DNA of 64,000 nt from Cronobacter condimenti 1330 (GTDB taxonomy: Bacteria; Pseudomonadota; Gammaproteobacteria; Enterobacterales; Enterobacteriaceae): assembly GCF_001277255.1 (NCBI RefSeq), contig NZ_CP012264.1, forward strand, positions 434,001-498,000, written 5' to 3'. The notes under the pieces were generated by a model. It saw nothing but the letters and a program-made list of their open reading frames with translations. It was not told the DNA's origin and did no database searches. Position 1 is the first letter of the stretch; the number at the start of each line of letters is the position of its first letter. The position numbers and the translations under genes are program-made. Positions 11,601-20,512 of the stretch are shown here, one piece after another.

Positions 11601-13062
11601 CGCCCATTGAGCCGACGGCTTCCTGGCCGTTTTCGCCCAGCACGCGGATAACGGCGTCCAGCTCTTCGTTACTGTAGAAGAACTGCTTCTGGTAGCTTTC
11701 GAGCAACGCGTCATCCATTTCACGCTGGCCAACCTGATCGTCAGGCAGATCTTCAAACGGCACCAGACGGCGAACGTTTTTCTCCATCCACTCTTTGTAC
11801 GGGTGACGGCTCTTAAGATCGTTATCGGTTTCCGCCGAGTGCAGAATGCGCCCGCCGCGTGTATCGATAACCATCAGTTCGCCTGGGCCGACACGGCCTT
11901 TTTCCACCACTTCATCCGGCTGGTAATCCCAGATGCCGACTTCAGAGGCGCAGGTGATGAGTTTGTCTTTAGTGATGACGTAGCGCGCCGGACGCAGGCC
12001 GTTACGGTCGAGGTTACAGGCGGCGAAACGACCGTCTGACATCACGATGCCAGCCGGGCCGTCCCACGGCTCCATATGCATGGAGTTAAAGTCAAAGAAC
12101 GCGCGCAGCTCCGGGTCCATATCCGGGTTGTTCTGCCAGGCTGGCGGAACGAGCAGGCGCATCGCACGCACGATATCCATCCCGCCTGCCAGCAGCAACT
12201 CAAGCATATTATCCATTGAGCTGGAGTCGGAGCCGGTTTCGTTAACAAATGGCGCAGCGTCGTGGAGATCCGGAATAAGCGGCGTCTGGAATTTATAAGT
12301 ACGCGCGCGCGCCCACTGGCGGTTACCGGTGATGGTATTGATTTCCCCGTTATGCGCCAGATAGCGGAACGGCTGCGCCAGCGGCCAGCGCGGCACGGTG
12401 TTGGTGGAGAAGCGCTGGTGGAACAGGCAAATGGCTGATTCCAGACGCAAGTCCGCCAGGTCCAGGTAGAAGCGCGGCAAATCCGCCGGCATACACAGAC
12501 CTTTATAAATGTTGACCAGGTTCGAGAGGCTACAGACGTAGAACTCTTTATCGTCCACCAGACGTTTTTCAATGCGACGGCGCGCGATGAAAAGACGGCG
12601 CTCCATATCGCGCGGACGCCAGCCTGCCGGAGCGTTCACAAAAATCTGCTCAATACGCGGCATGGAAGAGAGTGCGATTTCACCCAGTACGCCTTCGTTA
12701 GTCGGCACAACGCGCCAGCCTACGATAGACAGGGTTTCACGCTGCAACTCTTCTTCCACGATACGGCGTGCGGCGCTGGCTTTCTCCGGGTCCTGATTCA
12801 GGAACAGCATGCCAACGGCGTAGTTTTTCGCTAAGCGCCAGTTATGCTCTTCGGCGACCATGCGGAAAAAGCGATCCGGTTTTTGCAGCAGCAGGCCGCA
12901 ACCGTCGCCGGTTTTGCCGTCGGCGAGGATAGCGCCGCGGTGTTGCATACGCGCCAGCGCGTGGATCGCGGTACGCACTACCTTGTGGCTAGGTTCGCCT
13001 TCTATGTGGGCGATCAGGCCGAAACCACAGTTATCCCTCTCAAGGGATTTATCGTACAACAT
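8602..13062 (-). CDS. gltB: Glutamate synthase [NADPH] large subunit
   Basis: Alpha subunit of GOGAT (1486 residues). An 11-residue propeptide precedes Cys12, the N-terminal nucleophile of the class II glutaminase domain (about 12-430). A central domain and the FMN/2-oxoglutarate synthase domain follow. Cys1102, Cys1108 and Cys1113 (CKYLRICHLNNC) form the 3Fe-4S site, and a glycine-rich beta-helix closes the C-terminus. A strong GGGGAGG ribosome site lies 9 bases before the ATG. Together with gltD it is the high-affinity ammonia assimilation route; in E. coli the operon is under Lrp, and the long upstream region fits complex control. Confidence 0.98.
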   Translation of the reverse strand: MLYDKSLERDNCGFGLIAHIEGEPSHKVVRTAIHALARMQHRGAILADGKTGDGCGLLLQKPDRFFRMVAEEHNWRLAKNYAVGMLFLNQDPEKASAARRIVEEELQRETLSIVGWRVVPTNEGVLGEIALSSMPRIEQIFVNAPAGWRPRDMERRLFIARRRIEKRLVDDKEFYVCSLSNLVNIYKGLCMPADLPRFYLDLADLRLESAICLFHQRFSTNTVPRWPLAQPFRYLAHNGEINTITGNRQWARARTYKFQTPLIPDLHDAAPFVNETGSDSSSMDNMLELLLAGGMDIVRAMRLLVPPAWQNNPDMDPELRAFFDFNSMHMEPWDGPAGIVMSDGRFAACNLDRNGLRPARYVITKDKLITCASEVGIWDYQPDEVVEKGRVGPGELMVIDTRGGRILHSAETDNDLKSRHPYKEWMEKNVRRLVPFEDLPDDQVGQREMDDALLESYQKQFFYSNEELDAVIRVLGENGQEAVGSMGDDTPFAVLSSQPRIIYDYFRQQFAQVTNPPIDPLREAHVMSLATSIGREMNVFCEAEGQAHRLSFKSPILLFSDFKQLTTLEEQHYRADTLDITFTPAQATLEETVKALCDKAEQMVRNGTVLLVLSDRNIAKDRLPVPAPMAVGAIQTRLVEQNLRCDANIIVETASARDPHHFAVLLGFGATAIYPYLAYETLAKLVDTGAIEKDYRSVMLNYRNGINKGLYKIMSKMGISTIASYRCSKLFEAVGLHRDVSELCFQGVVSRIGGAGFADFEQDLLNLSKRAWLARKPLTQGGLLKYVHGGEYHAYNPDVVRTLQQAVQSGDYSDYQQYAKLVNERPAATLRDLLTLNPQGEAVRVEDVEPASELFKRFDTAAMSIGALSPEAHESLAEAMNSLGGFSNSGEGGEDPARYGTNKVSRIKQVASGRFGVTPAYLVNADVIQIKVAQGAKPGEGGQLPGDKVTPYIARLRYSVPGVTLISPPPHHDIYSIEDLAQLIFDLKQVNPKAMISVKLVSEPGVGTIATGVAKAYADLITIAGYDGGTGASPLSSVKYAGCPWELGLVETQQALVANGLRHKIRLQVDGGLKTGLDIIKAAILGAESFGFGTGPMVALGCKYLRICHLNNCATGVATQDDKLRKNHYHGLPFKVTNYFEFIARETRELMAQLGVTRLVDLIGRTDLLKELEGFTAKQQKLDLAKLLETAEPHPGKAVYCTESNPPFDKGDLNAQLLTQAKPYVESKQSKTFWFDIRNTDRSVGALLSGYIAQSHGDQGLASDPIKAYFTGTAGQSFGVWNAGGVELHLTGDANDYVGKGMAGGLLAVRPPVGSSFKSYEASIIGNTCLYGATGGRLYAAGRAGERFAVRNSGAITVVEGIGDNGCEYMTGGIVCILGKTGVNFGAGMTGGFAYVLDEDGEFRKRVNPELVEVLNVDELAIHEEHLRGLITEHVQQTGSHRGEEILANWPAFSAKFALVKPKSSDVKALLGHRSRSAAELRVQAQ

Positions 13063-13743
13063 ATCAGTGAACCTCCCCAGGCTCTGCGGGATCCCTCTGT
13101 ATCGATGGCGCGCGGGCGCAGAAAGGGTGCGGCGACAGGGTATTGCGCGTCATACGCAAACCTTGCGTGTCGCCCTCCTGATATCCTTTTTCATCGATAC
13201 TTCGTCGTTGAGGACTTACTTAAGAGGGAATCTCATTTACTGCATAAATATGATGGGCAGAACACCCATCGAGAAAGCTTCCAGCGAATTTCCAACTTAT
13301 CGGGAATCCGGACACAGGTCAAATGTCATTCTTATTTGTTCAAAAGTGTGCTAAAGCGCAGTTATCAATTTGATTAATAAAAAGATTTAAGCTTTTTTAC
13401 ATTGACTTTTTCGGGTGATAAGCCCCTGTGATGTGTGATCTGACTCACTATAAGAAAGCGGCTATAAGTAGATAGCGCACTGTTATTGCGTTTTAAAGCA
13501 GCACGATCTGTTGCTCAATGGTTGCAAGCCGCATAAACACTCTGTTTTTTACGGTTCGTCATAATCCTTAAATAATCGTGTCGATCATAAGGAAAAGTAA
13601 TCAGCAGAAGAGTGATTAAAAGATCGATTGAAGTGAATCATTATTCATTAGGAAAAGGCAGGGCGGGCGCTTGATCCATGTCATCGCCGAACACGTATAA
13701 AAATGGCAGGCTGACGCCCTTTTGGTGGGCGGCTTTTCAGATT
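13063..13743. other. Divergent gltB-yhcC control region
   Basis: About 680 bases between divergent genes, AT-rich from about 13200 on. It holds the gltB leader and, by analogy with E. coli, probably Lrp/IHF sites. No unambiguous sigma-70 pair was found by eye. A CRP-like palindrome lies at 13434-13449. Plus-strand ORFs crossing from gltB into this region look like shadows. Confidence 0.5.
13434..13449. promoter_or_regulatory. CRP-like site upstream of gltB
   Basis: TGTGATCTGACTCACT matches the CRP consensus TGTGA-N6-TCACA at nine of ten positions. It is about 375 bp upstream of gltB and 300 bp upstream of yhcC. CRP influence on gltBD is reported for E. coli; which gene it serves here is unknown. 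Confidence 0.5.
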
Positions 13744-14679
13744 ATGCAGTTACAAAAATTAGTCAATATGTTTGGCGGCGATCTGGCGCGTCGCTACGGT
13801 CAAAAAGTTCATAAACTCTCCTTACATGGCGGTTTCAGCTGCCCAAACCGTGACGGTACGCTGGGGCGTGGCGGCTGCACGTTCTGTAATGTCGCGTCTT
13901 TCGCTGACGAAAACCAACAGCATCTCGCGATTGCCGAACAACTGGCGCAACAGGCCGGGCGGGTAGATCGCGCACGCCGCTATCTTGCTTACTTCCAGGC
14001 TTATACCAGTACATTCGCTGAAGTGAACGTATTACGCGAGATGTATCAGCAGGCGATAAGCCAGGCCGATATCGTTGGCCTGTGCGTCGGTACTCGCCCG
14101 GACTGCGTACCGGAAAGCGTGCTGGATCTGCTCACGGGGTACCATGAACAAGGGTATGAGGTCTGGCTGGAGTTAGGGTTGCAAAGCGCACGGGATAAAA
14201 CGCTACACCGTATCAACCGTGGGCACGATTTTGCCTGTTATCAGGATACGGCGCGCCGGGCACGAGCCCGGGGACTTAAGGTGTGCACGCATCTGATTGT
14301 GGGCCTGCCGGGCGAAACCCGCACCGACGCGCTGACGTCGCTTGCACGCGTAGTGGAGACCGGCGTTGATGGCATTAAGCTCCATCCGCTGCATATCGTT
14401 GAAGGCAGTATTATGGCGAAAGCCTGGCGGGCGGGGCGGCTTTCCGGCATTGCGCTTGATGATTATGCGATGACCGCGGGCGAGATGATTCGCCACACGC
14501 CCCCGGAAATCATCTACCATCGTATCTCGGCAAGTGCCCGCCGCCCCACGCTGCTCGCGCCGCTGTGGTGCGAAAACCGCTGGATCGGCATGGTCGAAAT
14601 CGATCGTTACCTTAATCAGCACGGCGTGCAGGGTTCCGCCCTTGGAAGGCCCTGGCGCGCCGCGCCGGGCACCCTCTGA
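13744..14679 (+). CDS. yhcC: YhcC, radical SAM protein of the Elp3-like family
   Basis: Radical SAM enzyme of uncertain substrate. The 311-residue product has a Cys cluster CPNRDGTLGRGGCTFC at about residues 33-48, the site of the SAM-bound 4Fe-4S cluster, followed by a TIM-barrel core. The ATG at 13744 matches the MQLQKL start of the E. coli protein; an upstream ATG at 13678 would add 22 residues without a clear ribosome site. It lies upstream of arcB in the same direction, as in E. coli, with a 111-base gap that probably contains the arcB promoter. Confidence 0.9.
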   Translation: MQLQKLVNMFGGDLARRYGQKVHKLSLHGGFSCPNRDGTLGRGGCTFCNVASFADENQQHLAIAEQLAQQAGRVDRARRYLAYFQAYTSTFAEVNVLREMYQQAISQADIVGLCVGTRPDCVPESVLDLLTGYHEQGYEVWLELGLQSARDKTLHRINRGHDFACYQDTARRARARGLKVCTHLIVGLPGETRTDALTSLARVVETGVDGIKLHPLHIVEGSIMAKAWRAGRLSGIALDDYAMTAGEMIRHTPPEIIYHRISASARRPTLLAPLWCENRWIGMVEIDRYLNQHGVQGSALGRPWRAAPGTL

Positions 14680-14790
14680 ACGCTGCTTTTTACACCACTC
14701 GCCATGTCATCCCGCACTTTTTTGCCTGAATTCCCGCCTGAGAGATGGTTTTAGGTATTATTGAACGGAATATCAGTACAGGAATCCCTT

Positions 14791-17130
14791 ATGAAACAGA
14801 TCCGCATGCTGGCGCAGTATTACGTTGATTTACTGGTAAAGCTTGGCCTGGTGCGCTTTTCGCTCCTGCTGGCCCTGGCGCTCGTGGTGCTGGCGATGGC
14901 GGTGCAAATGGCCGTTACCATGGTGCTGCACGGCCAGGTAGAGAGCATCGATGTTATCCGTTCGATTTTCTTTGGTCTGTTGATTACACCGTGGGCGGTC
15001 TATTTCCTGTCAGTGGTGGTAGAGCAACTGGAGGAGTCGCGCCAGCGCCTGTCTAAACTGGTCGATAAACTTGAAGAAATGCGCGAACGCGACCTGAAGC
15101 TCAATGTGCAACTTAAAGACAATATCGCCCAGCTGAATCAGGAAATCGCTGACCGCGAAAAAGCGGAAGCCGAGCGCCAGAATATGCTGGAGCAGCTGAA
15201 AGTGGAGATGAAAGAGCGCGAAGTGACGCAAATTCAGCTGGAGCAGCAATCCTCTTTTCTGCGCTCGTTTCTCGACGCCTCGCCGGATCTGGTGTTCTAC
15301 CGTAACGAAGACAAAGAATTTTCAGGCTGTAACCGGGCTATGGAGCTGCTCACCGGTAAAAGCGAAAAGCAGCTGATTGGCCTGAAACCGCATGAAGTTT
15401 ATGCACCCGAAGCGGCAGAAAAAGTGCTGGAGACGGATGAAAAAGTCTTTCGCCATAATGTGTCGCTTACTTATGAGCAGTGGCTCGACTACCCGGACGG
15501 GCGCAAAGCCTGCTTTGAGATCCGCAAAGTGCCTTATTACGACCGCGTGGGCAAACGCCACGGGCTAATGGGCTTCGGGCGCGACATTACCGAGCGTAAG
15601 CGCTATCAGGACGCGCTCGAGCGCGCCAGCCGCGATAAGACCACGTTTATTTCCACCATCAGCCATGAACTGCGCACGCCGCTTAATGGCATTGTCGGTT
15701 TAAGCCGCATTCTGCTGGACACCGAGCTCAGTGCCGAGCAGGAGAAATACCTGAAAACTATCCACGTCTCTGCGGTGACGCTTGGCAATATCTTCAACGA
15801 TATTATCGACATGGATAAAATCGAGCGGCGCAAAGTGCAGCTTGATAACCAGCCTGTCGATTTCACCAGTTTCCTGGCCGACCTGGAAAACCTCTCTGGC
15901 CTTCAGGCGCAGCAGAAAGGGCTGCGTTTCGTGATGGAGCCGGTGCGTCCGGTGCCGCATAAAGTGCTGACCGACGGCACGCGTCTTCGCCAGATCCTCT
16001 GGAACCTCATCAGTAACGCGGTGAAATTTACCCAGCAGGGCCAGGTAACGGTGCGCGTCAGCTATAACGAAAACGAACAGCTACGCTTTGAGGTAGAAGA
16101 TTCCGGCATCGGCATTCCGCAGGAAGAGCAGGATAAGATCTTCGCCATGTATTACCAGGTGAAAGATAGCCAGGGCGGTAAACCGGCGACGGGGACCGGG
16201 ATTGGGCTTGCGGTGTCACGTCGTCTTGCGAAAAGCATGGGCGGCGATATTACGGTTTCCAGCAAGCCGGGCCAGGGCTCGACCTTTGTGCTGACGGTAC
16301 AGGCACCGCGCGTGGCCGAAGAAGTGGAAGATACGCTGACCGACGATGAGATGCCGCTGCCCGCGCTGCATGTCCTGCTGGTGGAAGATATCGAACTGAA
16401 CGTTATCGTGGCGAGTTCGGTGCTGGAAAAACTGGGGTGCAGCGTCGAGGTGGCGATGACCGGCAAAGCGGCGCTGGAGATGTTCAGCCCCGGTGAGTTC
16501 GATCTGGTGCTGCTGGATATCCAGTTGCCGGACATGACCGGCCTTGATATTTCACGTGAGCTTAACCGCCGCTATTCCCGCGATGCGCTACCGCCGCTGG
16601 TGGCGCTGACCGCCAACGTATTGAAAGACAAAAAAGAGTATCTGGAAGCGGGCATGGACGACGTGCTGAGCAAGCCGCTGGCGGTCCCGGCCCTGACGGC
16701 GACCATTAAAAAGTTCTGGGATACACCACCTGAAGATGAGGAACATGACGTGACGACACACGACGACGACAAGCAGCAGGCGCTGCTTGACCTCCCGATG
16801 CTGGAGCAATATTTGCAGCTCGTTGGCCCGAAACTCATCACGGACGGCCTGGCGATGTTTGAAAAAATGATGCCTGGCTATCTGAGCGTGCTGGAATCAA
16901 ACCTCACCGCGCGCGATCAAAAGGGGATTGTGGAAGAAGGACACAAAATTAAAGGTGCGGCGGGGGCGGTCGGATTGCGTCATTTGCAGCAGCTGGCGCA
17001 GAAAATCCAGTCGCCCGATCTTCCGGCGTGGTGGGATAACGTTGGTGAATGGATCGAAGAGCTAAAACAGGAGTGGCAACACGACGTCGAGGCGCTCAAA
17101 TCGTGGGTTGCCGGGGCCGGAAAAAAATGA
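14791..17130 (+). CDS. arcB: ArcB aerobic respiration control sensor, hybrid histidine kinase
   Basis: Tripartite sensor kinase that reads quinone redox state and phosphorylates ArcA. The product is 779 residues. Two membrane helices lie in about residues 22-78, then a coiled coil (80-150) and a PAS domain (150-275). The kinase core has His292 in ISHELRTP, the receiver has Asp576 in LLDIQLPD, and the C-terminal Hpt domain has His718 in EEGHKIKGAAG. The ATG at 14791 follows AGGA and gives the standard MKQIR start; an in-frame upstream start adds 10 residues. All phosphorelay residues are present, so it should be functional. Confidence 0.98.
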   Translation: MKQIRMLAQYYVDLLVKLGLVRFSLLLALALVVLAMAVQMAVTMVLHGQVESIDVIRSIFFGLLITPWAVYFLSVVVEQLEESRQRLSKLVDKLEEMRERDLKLNVQLKDNIAQLNQEIADREKAEAERQNMLEQLKVEMKEREVTQIQLEQQSSFLRSFLDASPDLVFYRNEDKEFSGCNRAMELLTGKSEKQLIGLKPHEVYAPEAAEKVLETDEKVFRHNVSLTYEQWLDYPDGRKACFEIRKVPYYDRVGKRHGLMGFGRDITERKRYQDALERASRDKTTFISTISHELRTPLNGIVGLSRILLDTELSAEQEKYLKTIHVSAVTLGNIFNDIIDMDKIERRKVQLDNQPVDFTSFLADLENLSGLQAQQKGLRFVMEPVRPVPHKVLTDGTRLRQILWNLISNAVKFTQQGQVTVRVSYNENEQLRFEVEDSGIGIPQEEQDKIFAMYYQVKDSQGGKPATGTGIGLAVSRRLAKSMGGDITVSSKPGQGSTFVLTVQAPRVAEEVEDTLTDDEMPLPALHVLLVEDIELNVIVASSVLEKLGCSVEVAMTGKAALEMFSPGEFDLVLLDIQLPDMTGLDISRELNRRYSRDALPPLVALTANVLKDKKEYLEAGMDDVLSKPLAVPALTATIKKFWDTPPEDEEHDVTTHDDDKQQALLDLPMLEQYLQLVGPKLITDGLAMFEKMMPGYLSVLESNLTARDQKGIVEEGHKIKGAAGAVGLRHLQQLAQKIQSPDLPAWWDNVGEWIEELKQEWQHDVEALKSWVAGAGKK

Positions 17131-17148
17131 CCCCGGCTAAACCGGGGT
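17130..17148 (+). terminator. Stem-loop at the arcB stop codon
   Basis: ACCCCGG / CCGGGGT stem with a CTAAA loop begins at the last base of the arcB stop codon. No T run follows, so termination strength is doubtful. The remaining 220 bases to elbB hold no gene. Confidence 0.4.
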
Positions 17149-17366
17149 GCGCGAATACTGCGCCAACACCAGGGAAATCGAGGCCTCGCCATTGATTAAT
17201 GATGTTGATCTTTTTAACTGCGTGGCGCGGCCTGAGTGGTCAATGCGCTCGTACATAAGATAGCAAATCTTAAATGATTTGTTATGTGAATCAGTGAAAT
17301 GTGTGAAGCATAGCGTTTAAATCACGTTTTACTTAAGGTTTCAACGGTTTAACTTAAGGATAAATC

Positions 17367-18020
17367 ATGAAAAAAATCGGCGTGGTTTTAAGTGGGTGCG
17401 GCGTTTATGACGGCTCGGAGATTCATGAGGCGGTTATTACCCTGCTGGCGCTGGCCCGTAATGGCGCCCAGGCGGTCTGCTTTGCCCCCGATAAACCACA
17501 AGCAGACGTGATTAATCACTTAACGGGCGAACCGACAGGCGAGACACGGAACGTTCTGGCCGAGGCGGCGCGCATCGCACGCGGTCAGATTACCCCGCTG
17601 CATGAGGCGCAGGCTGAAGCGCTTGATGCCCTGATTGTGCCGGGCGGATTTGGCGCGGCGAAAAACCTCTGCGATTTCGCCACGCGCGGCAGCGAATGTA
17701 CGGTCGATCCTGCGCTTCATTCCCTTGCAACCGCGATGCACGAGGCCGGTAAACCGCTCGGGTTTATCTGCATTGCGCCAGCGATGCTGCCAAAAATTAT
17801 CGCGGCGCCTTTGCGCCTGACCATCGGCACCGATGTGGATACTGCTGAACTGCTGGAAGAGATGGGTGGCGAACATGTGCCGTGTCCGGTGGACGATATT
17901 GTGGTGGATGAAGATAACAAGGTGCTGACGACCCCCGCTTATATGCTGGCAGAAAGCATCGACGAAGCCGCGGCCGGTATTGAAAAGCTGGTAGCGCGGC
18001 TGGTGGCGATGTGCGCATGA
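17367..18020 (+). CDS. elbB: ElbB, DJ-1/PfpI-like glyoxalase family protein
   Basis: Member of the class I glutamine amidotransferase-like/DJ-1 superfamily; glyoxalase activity is reported for E. coli ElbB, physiological role unclear. The 217-residue product has a Rossmann-like fold start MKKIGVVLSGCGVYDG, an IVPGGFGAAKNL loop, and a FICIAPAM nucleophile-elbow segment with Cys. The TAAGGATAAATC ribosome region supports the ATG. Its stop overlaps the mtgA start by four bases (ATGA), so the two are translationally coupled. Confidence 0.92.
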   Translation: MKKIGVVLSGCGVYDGSEIHEAVITLLALARNGAQAVCFAPDKPQADVINHLTGEPTGETRNVLAEAARIARGQITPLHEAQAEALDALIVPGGFGAAKNLCDFATRGSECTVDPALHSLATAMHEAGKPLGFICIAPAMLPKIIAAPLRLTIGTDVDTAELLEEMGGEHVPCPVDDIVVDEDNKVLTTPAYMLAESIDEAAAGIEKLVARLVAMCA

Positions 18021-18742
18021 GTAAAGCGCGTGGTTCGCTGTTTGCTCGCCTGCGGCGTCTGCTGCTGCGGACGTTTCTTATCGTGGCGGGCGTCTGGCTT
18101 GCCGGCATTTTGCTGTTCAGTTTTATGCCGGTGCCGTTTTCAGCGGTGATGGTTGAGCGCCAGTTTTCCGCCTGGTTTAGCGGTGACTTCAGCTATGTGG
18201 CACATTCCGACTGGGTGAGCATGGATGAGATCTCGCCGTGGATGGGGCTTGCGGTTATCGCTGCTGAAGATCAGAAATTCCCGGAGCACTGGGGTTTTGA
18301 TATGGCCGCTATACAGAAAGCTGTCTCCCATAATGAGCGCAGCAGCCGCATTCGCGGGGCGTCCACGCTGTCTCAGCAAACGGCCAAAAACCTGTTTCTG
18401 TGGGATGGTCGCAGCTGGCTGCGCAAAGGGCTGGAGGCCGGTTTAACGCTCGGCATCGAAACCGTCTGGAGCAAGCGCCGCATCCTGACGGTCTATCTGA
18501 ATATCGCGGAATTCGGCGAGGGCGTGTTTGGCGTGGAAGAGGCCTCGCAGCGGTATTTCAACAAGCCTGCCCGCCGCCTTAGCGCATCGGAAGCAGCATT
18601 GCTCGCGGCCGTTTTGCCTAACCCGATACGTTTTAAAGTGAGCGCGCCGTCAGGCTACGTGCGTACGCGTCAGCAGTGGATTTTGCGCCAGATGCGCCAG
18701 CTTGGCGGGGAGTCCTTTATGGCGCAGCATGCGCTGCGCTGA
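18017..18742 (+). CDS. mtgA: Monofunctional biosynthetic peptidoglycan transglycosylase
   Basis: Inner-membrane GT51 enzyme that polymerises lipid II into glycan strands at the division site. The 241-residue product has a short basic N-terminus, one membrane helix (about 19-38), and the GT51 motif EDQKFPEHWG with catalytic Glu84. GASTLSQQTAKNLFL and RKGLEAG signatures follow. The ATG at 18017 overlaps the elbB stop; a GTG two codons upstream is possible. It converges with ptsO, with only 14 bases between the stops and no room for a terminator. Confidence 0.96.
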   Translation: MSKARGSLFARLRRLLLRTFLIVAGVWLAGILLFSFMPVPFSAVMVERQFSAWFSGDFSYVAHSDWVSMDEISPWMGLAVIAAEDQKFPEHWGFDMAAIQKAVSHNERSSRIRGASTLSQQTAKNLFLWDGRSWLRKGLEAGLTLGIETVWSKRRILTVYLNIAEFGEGVFGVEEASQRYFNKPARRLSASEAALLAAVLPNPIRFKVSAPSGYVRTRQQWILRQMRQLGGESFMAQHALR

Positions 18743-18756
18743 AGGAGAGAAGGGCG

Positions 18757-19029
18757 TTATTCTTCGTCAAAGCCTGCGTTAAAGAGCGCAATGACAGCCG
18801 CCAGCGCTTCTTTTTCCTGCGGTCCGTTGGCTTCTATTTCAATATGACCGCCCTGTGCGGAATCCAGCATCAGTAGGGCGATAACGCTGCTGGCTTCCGC
18901 TTCGGTGCCTGCCTCATTACGCAACAGCACTTCGGCATCAAAGCTCTGTACGAGTTCGAACAGTTTCATGGCCGGACGGGCATGCATCCCGAGCTTATTG
19001 GTGATTTCAACGGTCTGCTTTACGGTCAT
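18757..19029 (-). CDS. ptsO: Phosphocarrier protein NPr of the nitrogen PTS
   Basis: HPr-like protein that transfers phosphate from EI-Ntr to EIIA-Ntr (PtsN). At 90 residues it has the phospho-acceptor His16 in NKLGMHARPA and the standard HPr fold length. Its start overlaps the rapZ stop by four bases. Last gene of the rpoN-hpf-ptsN-rapZ-ptsO cluster. Confidence 0.97.
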   Translation of the reverse strand: MTVKQTVEITNKLGMHARPAMKLFELVQSFDAEVLLRNEAGTEAEASSVIALLMLDSAQGGHIEIEANGPQEKEALAAVIALFNAGFDEE

Positions 19030-19880
19030 GATTTGCGTTTTTCCAGCGTGCGGTGGCGGGACTGAACGTTCTTGCCGCGCGAGCGGAAATAATCCGCCAG
19101 CTGTTCGGCAATATAGACAGAACGGTGTTTACCGCCGGTGCAACCGATAGCGACGGTCAGATAACTACGGTTGTTGGTTTCGAGCATCGGCAGCCACAGT
19201 TCCAGGTAGCTGCGCGTCTGGTAAATGAAGTTGTGTACTTCGGTGTGACGGTCGAGGAATGCGGCTACGGGCCTATCAAGACCCGTCATTGGACGCAGTT
19301 TCGGGTCCCAGTGCGGGTTTGGCAGAAAGCGCACATCAAAAACATAATCAGCATCGATAGGGATGCCGTGTTTAAAGCCGAAGGATTCAAACACCATCGT
19401 CAGTTCACGCTCTCGTTTGCCGAGCAGCCGCGTGCGCAGCATTTCCGCCAGTTCATGCACTGACATTTCCGAGGTGTCGACGATGAGATCCGCGCGCGAT
19501 CGCAGCGGCTCCAGGAGATCGTTTTCTTCATCGATGGCGCTTTCCAGCGACAGGTTTTTACTGGAGAGCGGATGCAGACGACGCGTGTCGCTGTAGCGGC
19601 GAATCAGCGTATTGCGATCGGCGTCGAGGAACAACAGTTGCGGAGAAAACGCATCAGGCAGGCTATTCATCGCCTGTTCAAATACCTCCGGGGATTCTGG
19701 CATATTGCGCACATCAATACTGACTGCCGCGGATATCTGCCGGTCTGACAGCGTGCGCGCCAGGTCAGGCAGCAACACAACGGGCAGGTTATCGACGCAG
19801 TAGAACCCCATATCTTCCAGCGCGCGCAGGGCGACTGATTTCCCTGACCCTGAACGCCCACTGACGATCATCAGAACCAT
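19026..19880 (-). CDS. rapZ: RapZ RNase adapter for GlmZ
   Basis: RNA-binding adaptor that senses glucosamine-6-phosphate and presents the sRNA GlmZ to RNase E, thereby tuning GlmS. The 284-residue product has Walker A GRSGSGKS at 8-15, a C-terminal domain with the GCTGGKHRS motif, and a basic tail (SRHRTLEKRK) for RNA binding. The ATG at 19880 follows GGAG; an upstream GTG would add five residues. Its product feeds the same amino-sugar pathway as glmM (44.7 kb) and murA (30.5 kb). Confidence 0.97.
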   Translation of the reverse strand: MVLMIVSGRSGSGKSVALRALEDMGFYCVDNLPVVLLPDLARTLSDRQISAAVSIDVRNMPESPEVFEQAMNSLPDAFSPQLLFLDADRNTLIRRYSDTRRLHPLSSKNLSLESAIDEENDLLEPLRSRADLIVDTSEMSVHELAEMLRTRLLGKRERELTMVFESFGFKHGIPIDADYVFDVRFLPNPHWDPKLRPMTGLDRPVAAFLDRHTEVHNFIYQTRSYLELWLPMLETNNRSYLTVAIGCTGGKHRSVYIAEQLADYFRSRGKNVQSRHRTLEKRKS

Positions 19881-19944
19881 CTGCTGTTTCTCCACACTTC
19901 AGACCGGCTAACCGGTGCTTCCTGGATTGTGCCTTTCAGCACGG

Positions 19945-20430
19945 TCATTCACTCTCTTCACTGGTTTCAGTGATTATCTGATAGAGCTCTTCATCGGTTT
20001 GCGCGGCGCGCAGACGACGGCAAATCGTTTTGTCCGCCAGCCTTTTCGCCACCAGCGACAGCGTATGCAGATGCGTTTTAGTTTGATCTGCCGGCACCAG
20101 CAGCGCGAAGAGTAAATCTACGGGCTGGTTATCAATAGCGTCAAAAGGAATCGGCGTTTCGAGCTGTACGAAAACACCTACGGCGCGCAGCGTGTCCTCT
20201 TCCAGTTTGCCGTGCGGAATGGCGATGCCGTTACCAATCCCGGTACTCCCCATCCGCTCACGGGTAAGGATCGCTTCAAATACGACCTGCGGCGACAGGC
20301 TGAGCTGTTTTGCCGCCAGCTCGCTGATAATTTCCAGGGCGCGCTTTTTGCTCTGGCAGTGTACGCCGCTGCGGGTGCATTCCTGGTTTAAAACATTGCT
20401 CAATGGCAGAGCGGAATCATTATTCATCAT
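19945..20430 (-). CDS. ptsN: EIIA-Ntr (PtsN) nitrogen regulatory PTS protein
   Basis: Terminal phospho-acceptor of the nitrogen PTS; the dephosphorylated form controls K+ transport and sensor kinases in E. coli. The 161-residue product has active-site His73 in GIAIPHGKLE. The start is MMNND; the second Met is also possible. It lies between hpf and rapZ on the minus strand. Confidence 0.97.
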   Translation of the reverse strand: MMNNDSALPLSNVLNQECTRSGVHCQSKKRALEIISELAAKQLSLSPQVVFEAILTRERMGSTGIGNGIAIPHGKLEEDTLRAVGVFVQLETPIPFDAIDNQPVDLLFALLVPADQTKTHLHTLSLVAKRLADKTICRRLRAAQTDEELYQIITETSEESE

Positions 20431-20456
20431 AATTTCACCTAAGCGTTTTCTGGTGC

Positions 20457-20486
20457 GACGGCTCGTCGTACGGGCCGCGAGCCGTC
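20457..20486. other. Hairpin between hpf and ptsN
   Basis: Perfect 9-bp inverted repeat GACGGCTCG / CGAGCCGTC around a 12-base loop in the 82-base hpf-ptsN gap. No T run on either side, so it more likely affects mRNA processing or stability than termination. Confidence 0.4.
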
Positions 20487-20512
20487 GGTGTCCCAGCGAA
20501 ACGCCCGGACAA

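Noticed and set aside
12844..13377. Plus-strand ORF crossing the gltB start into the intergenic region
   Set aside because: Most of it is antisense to gltB; the remainder is AT-rich control DNA with no recognisable protein features.
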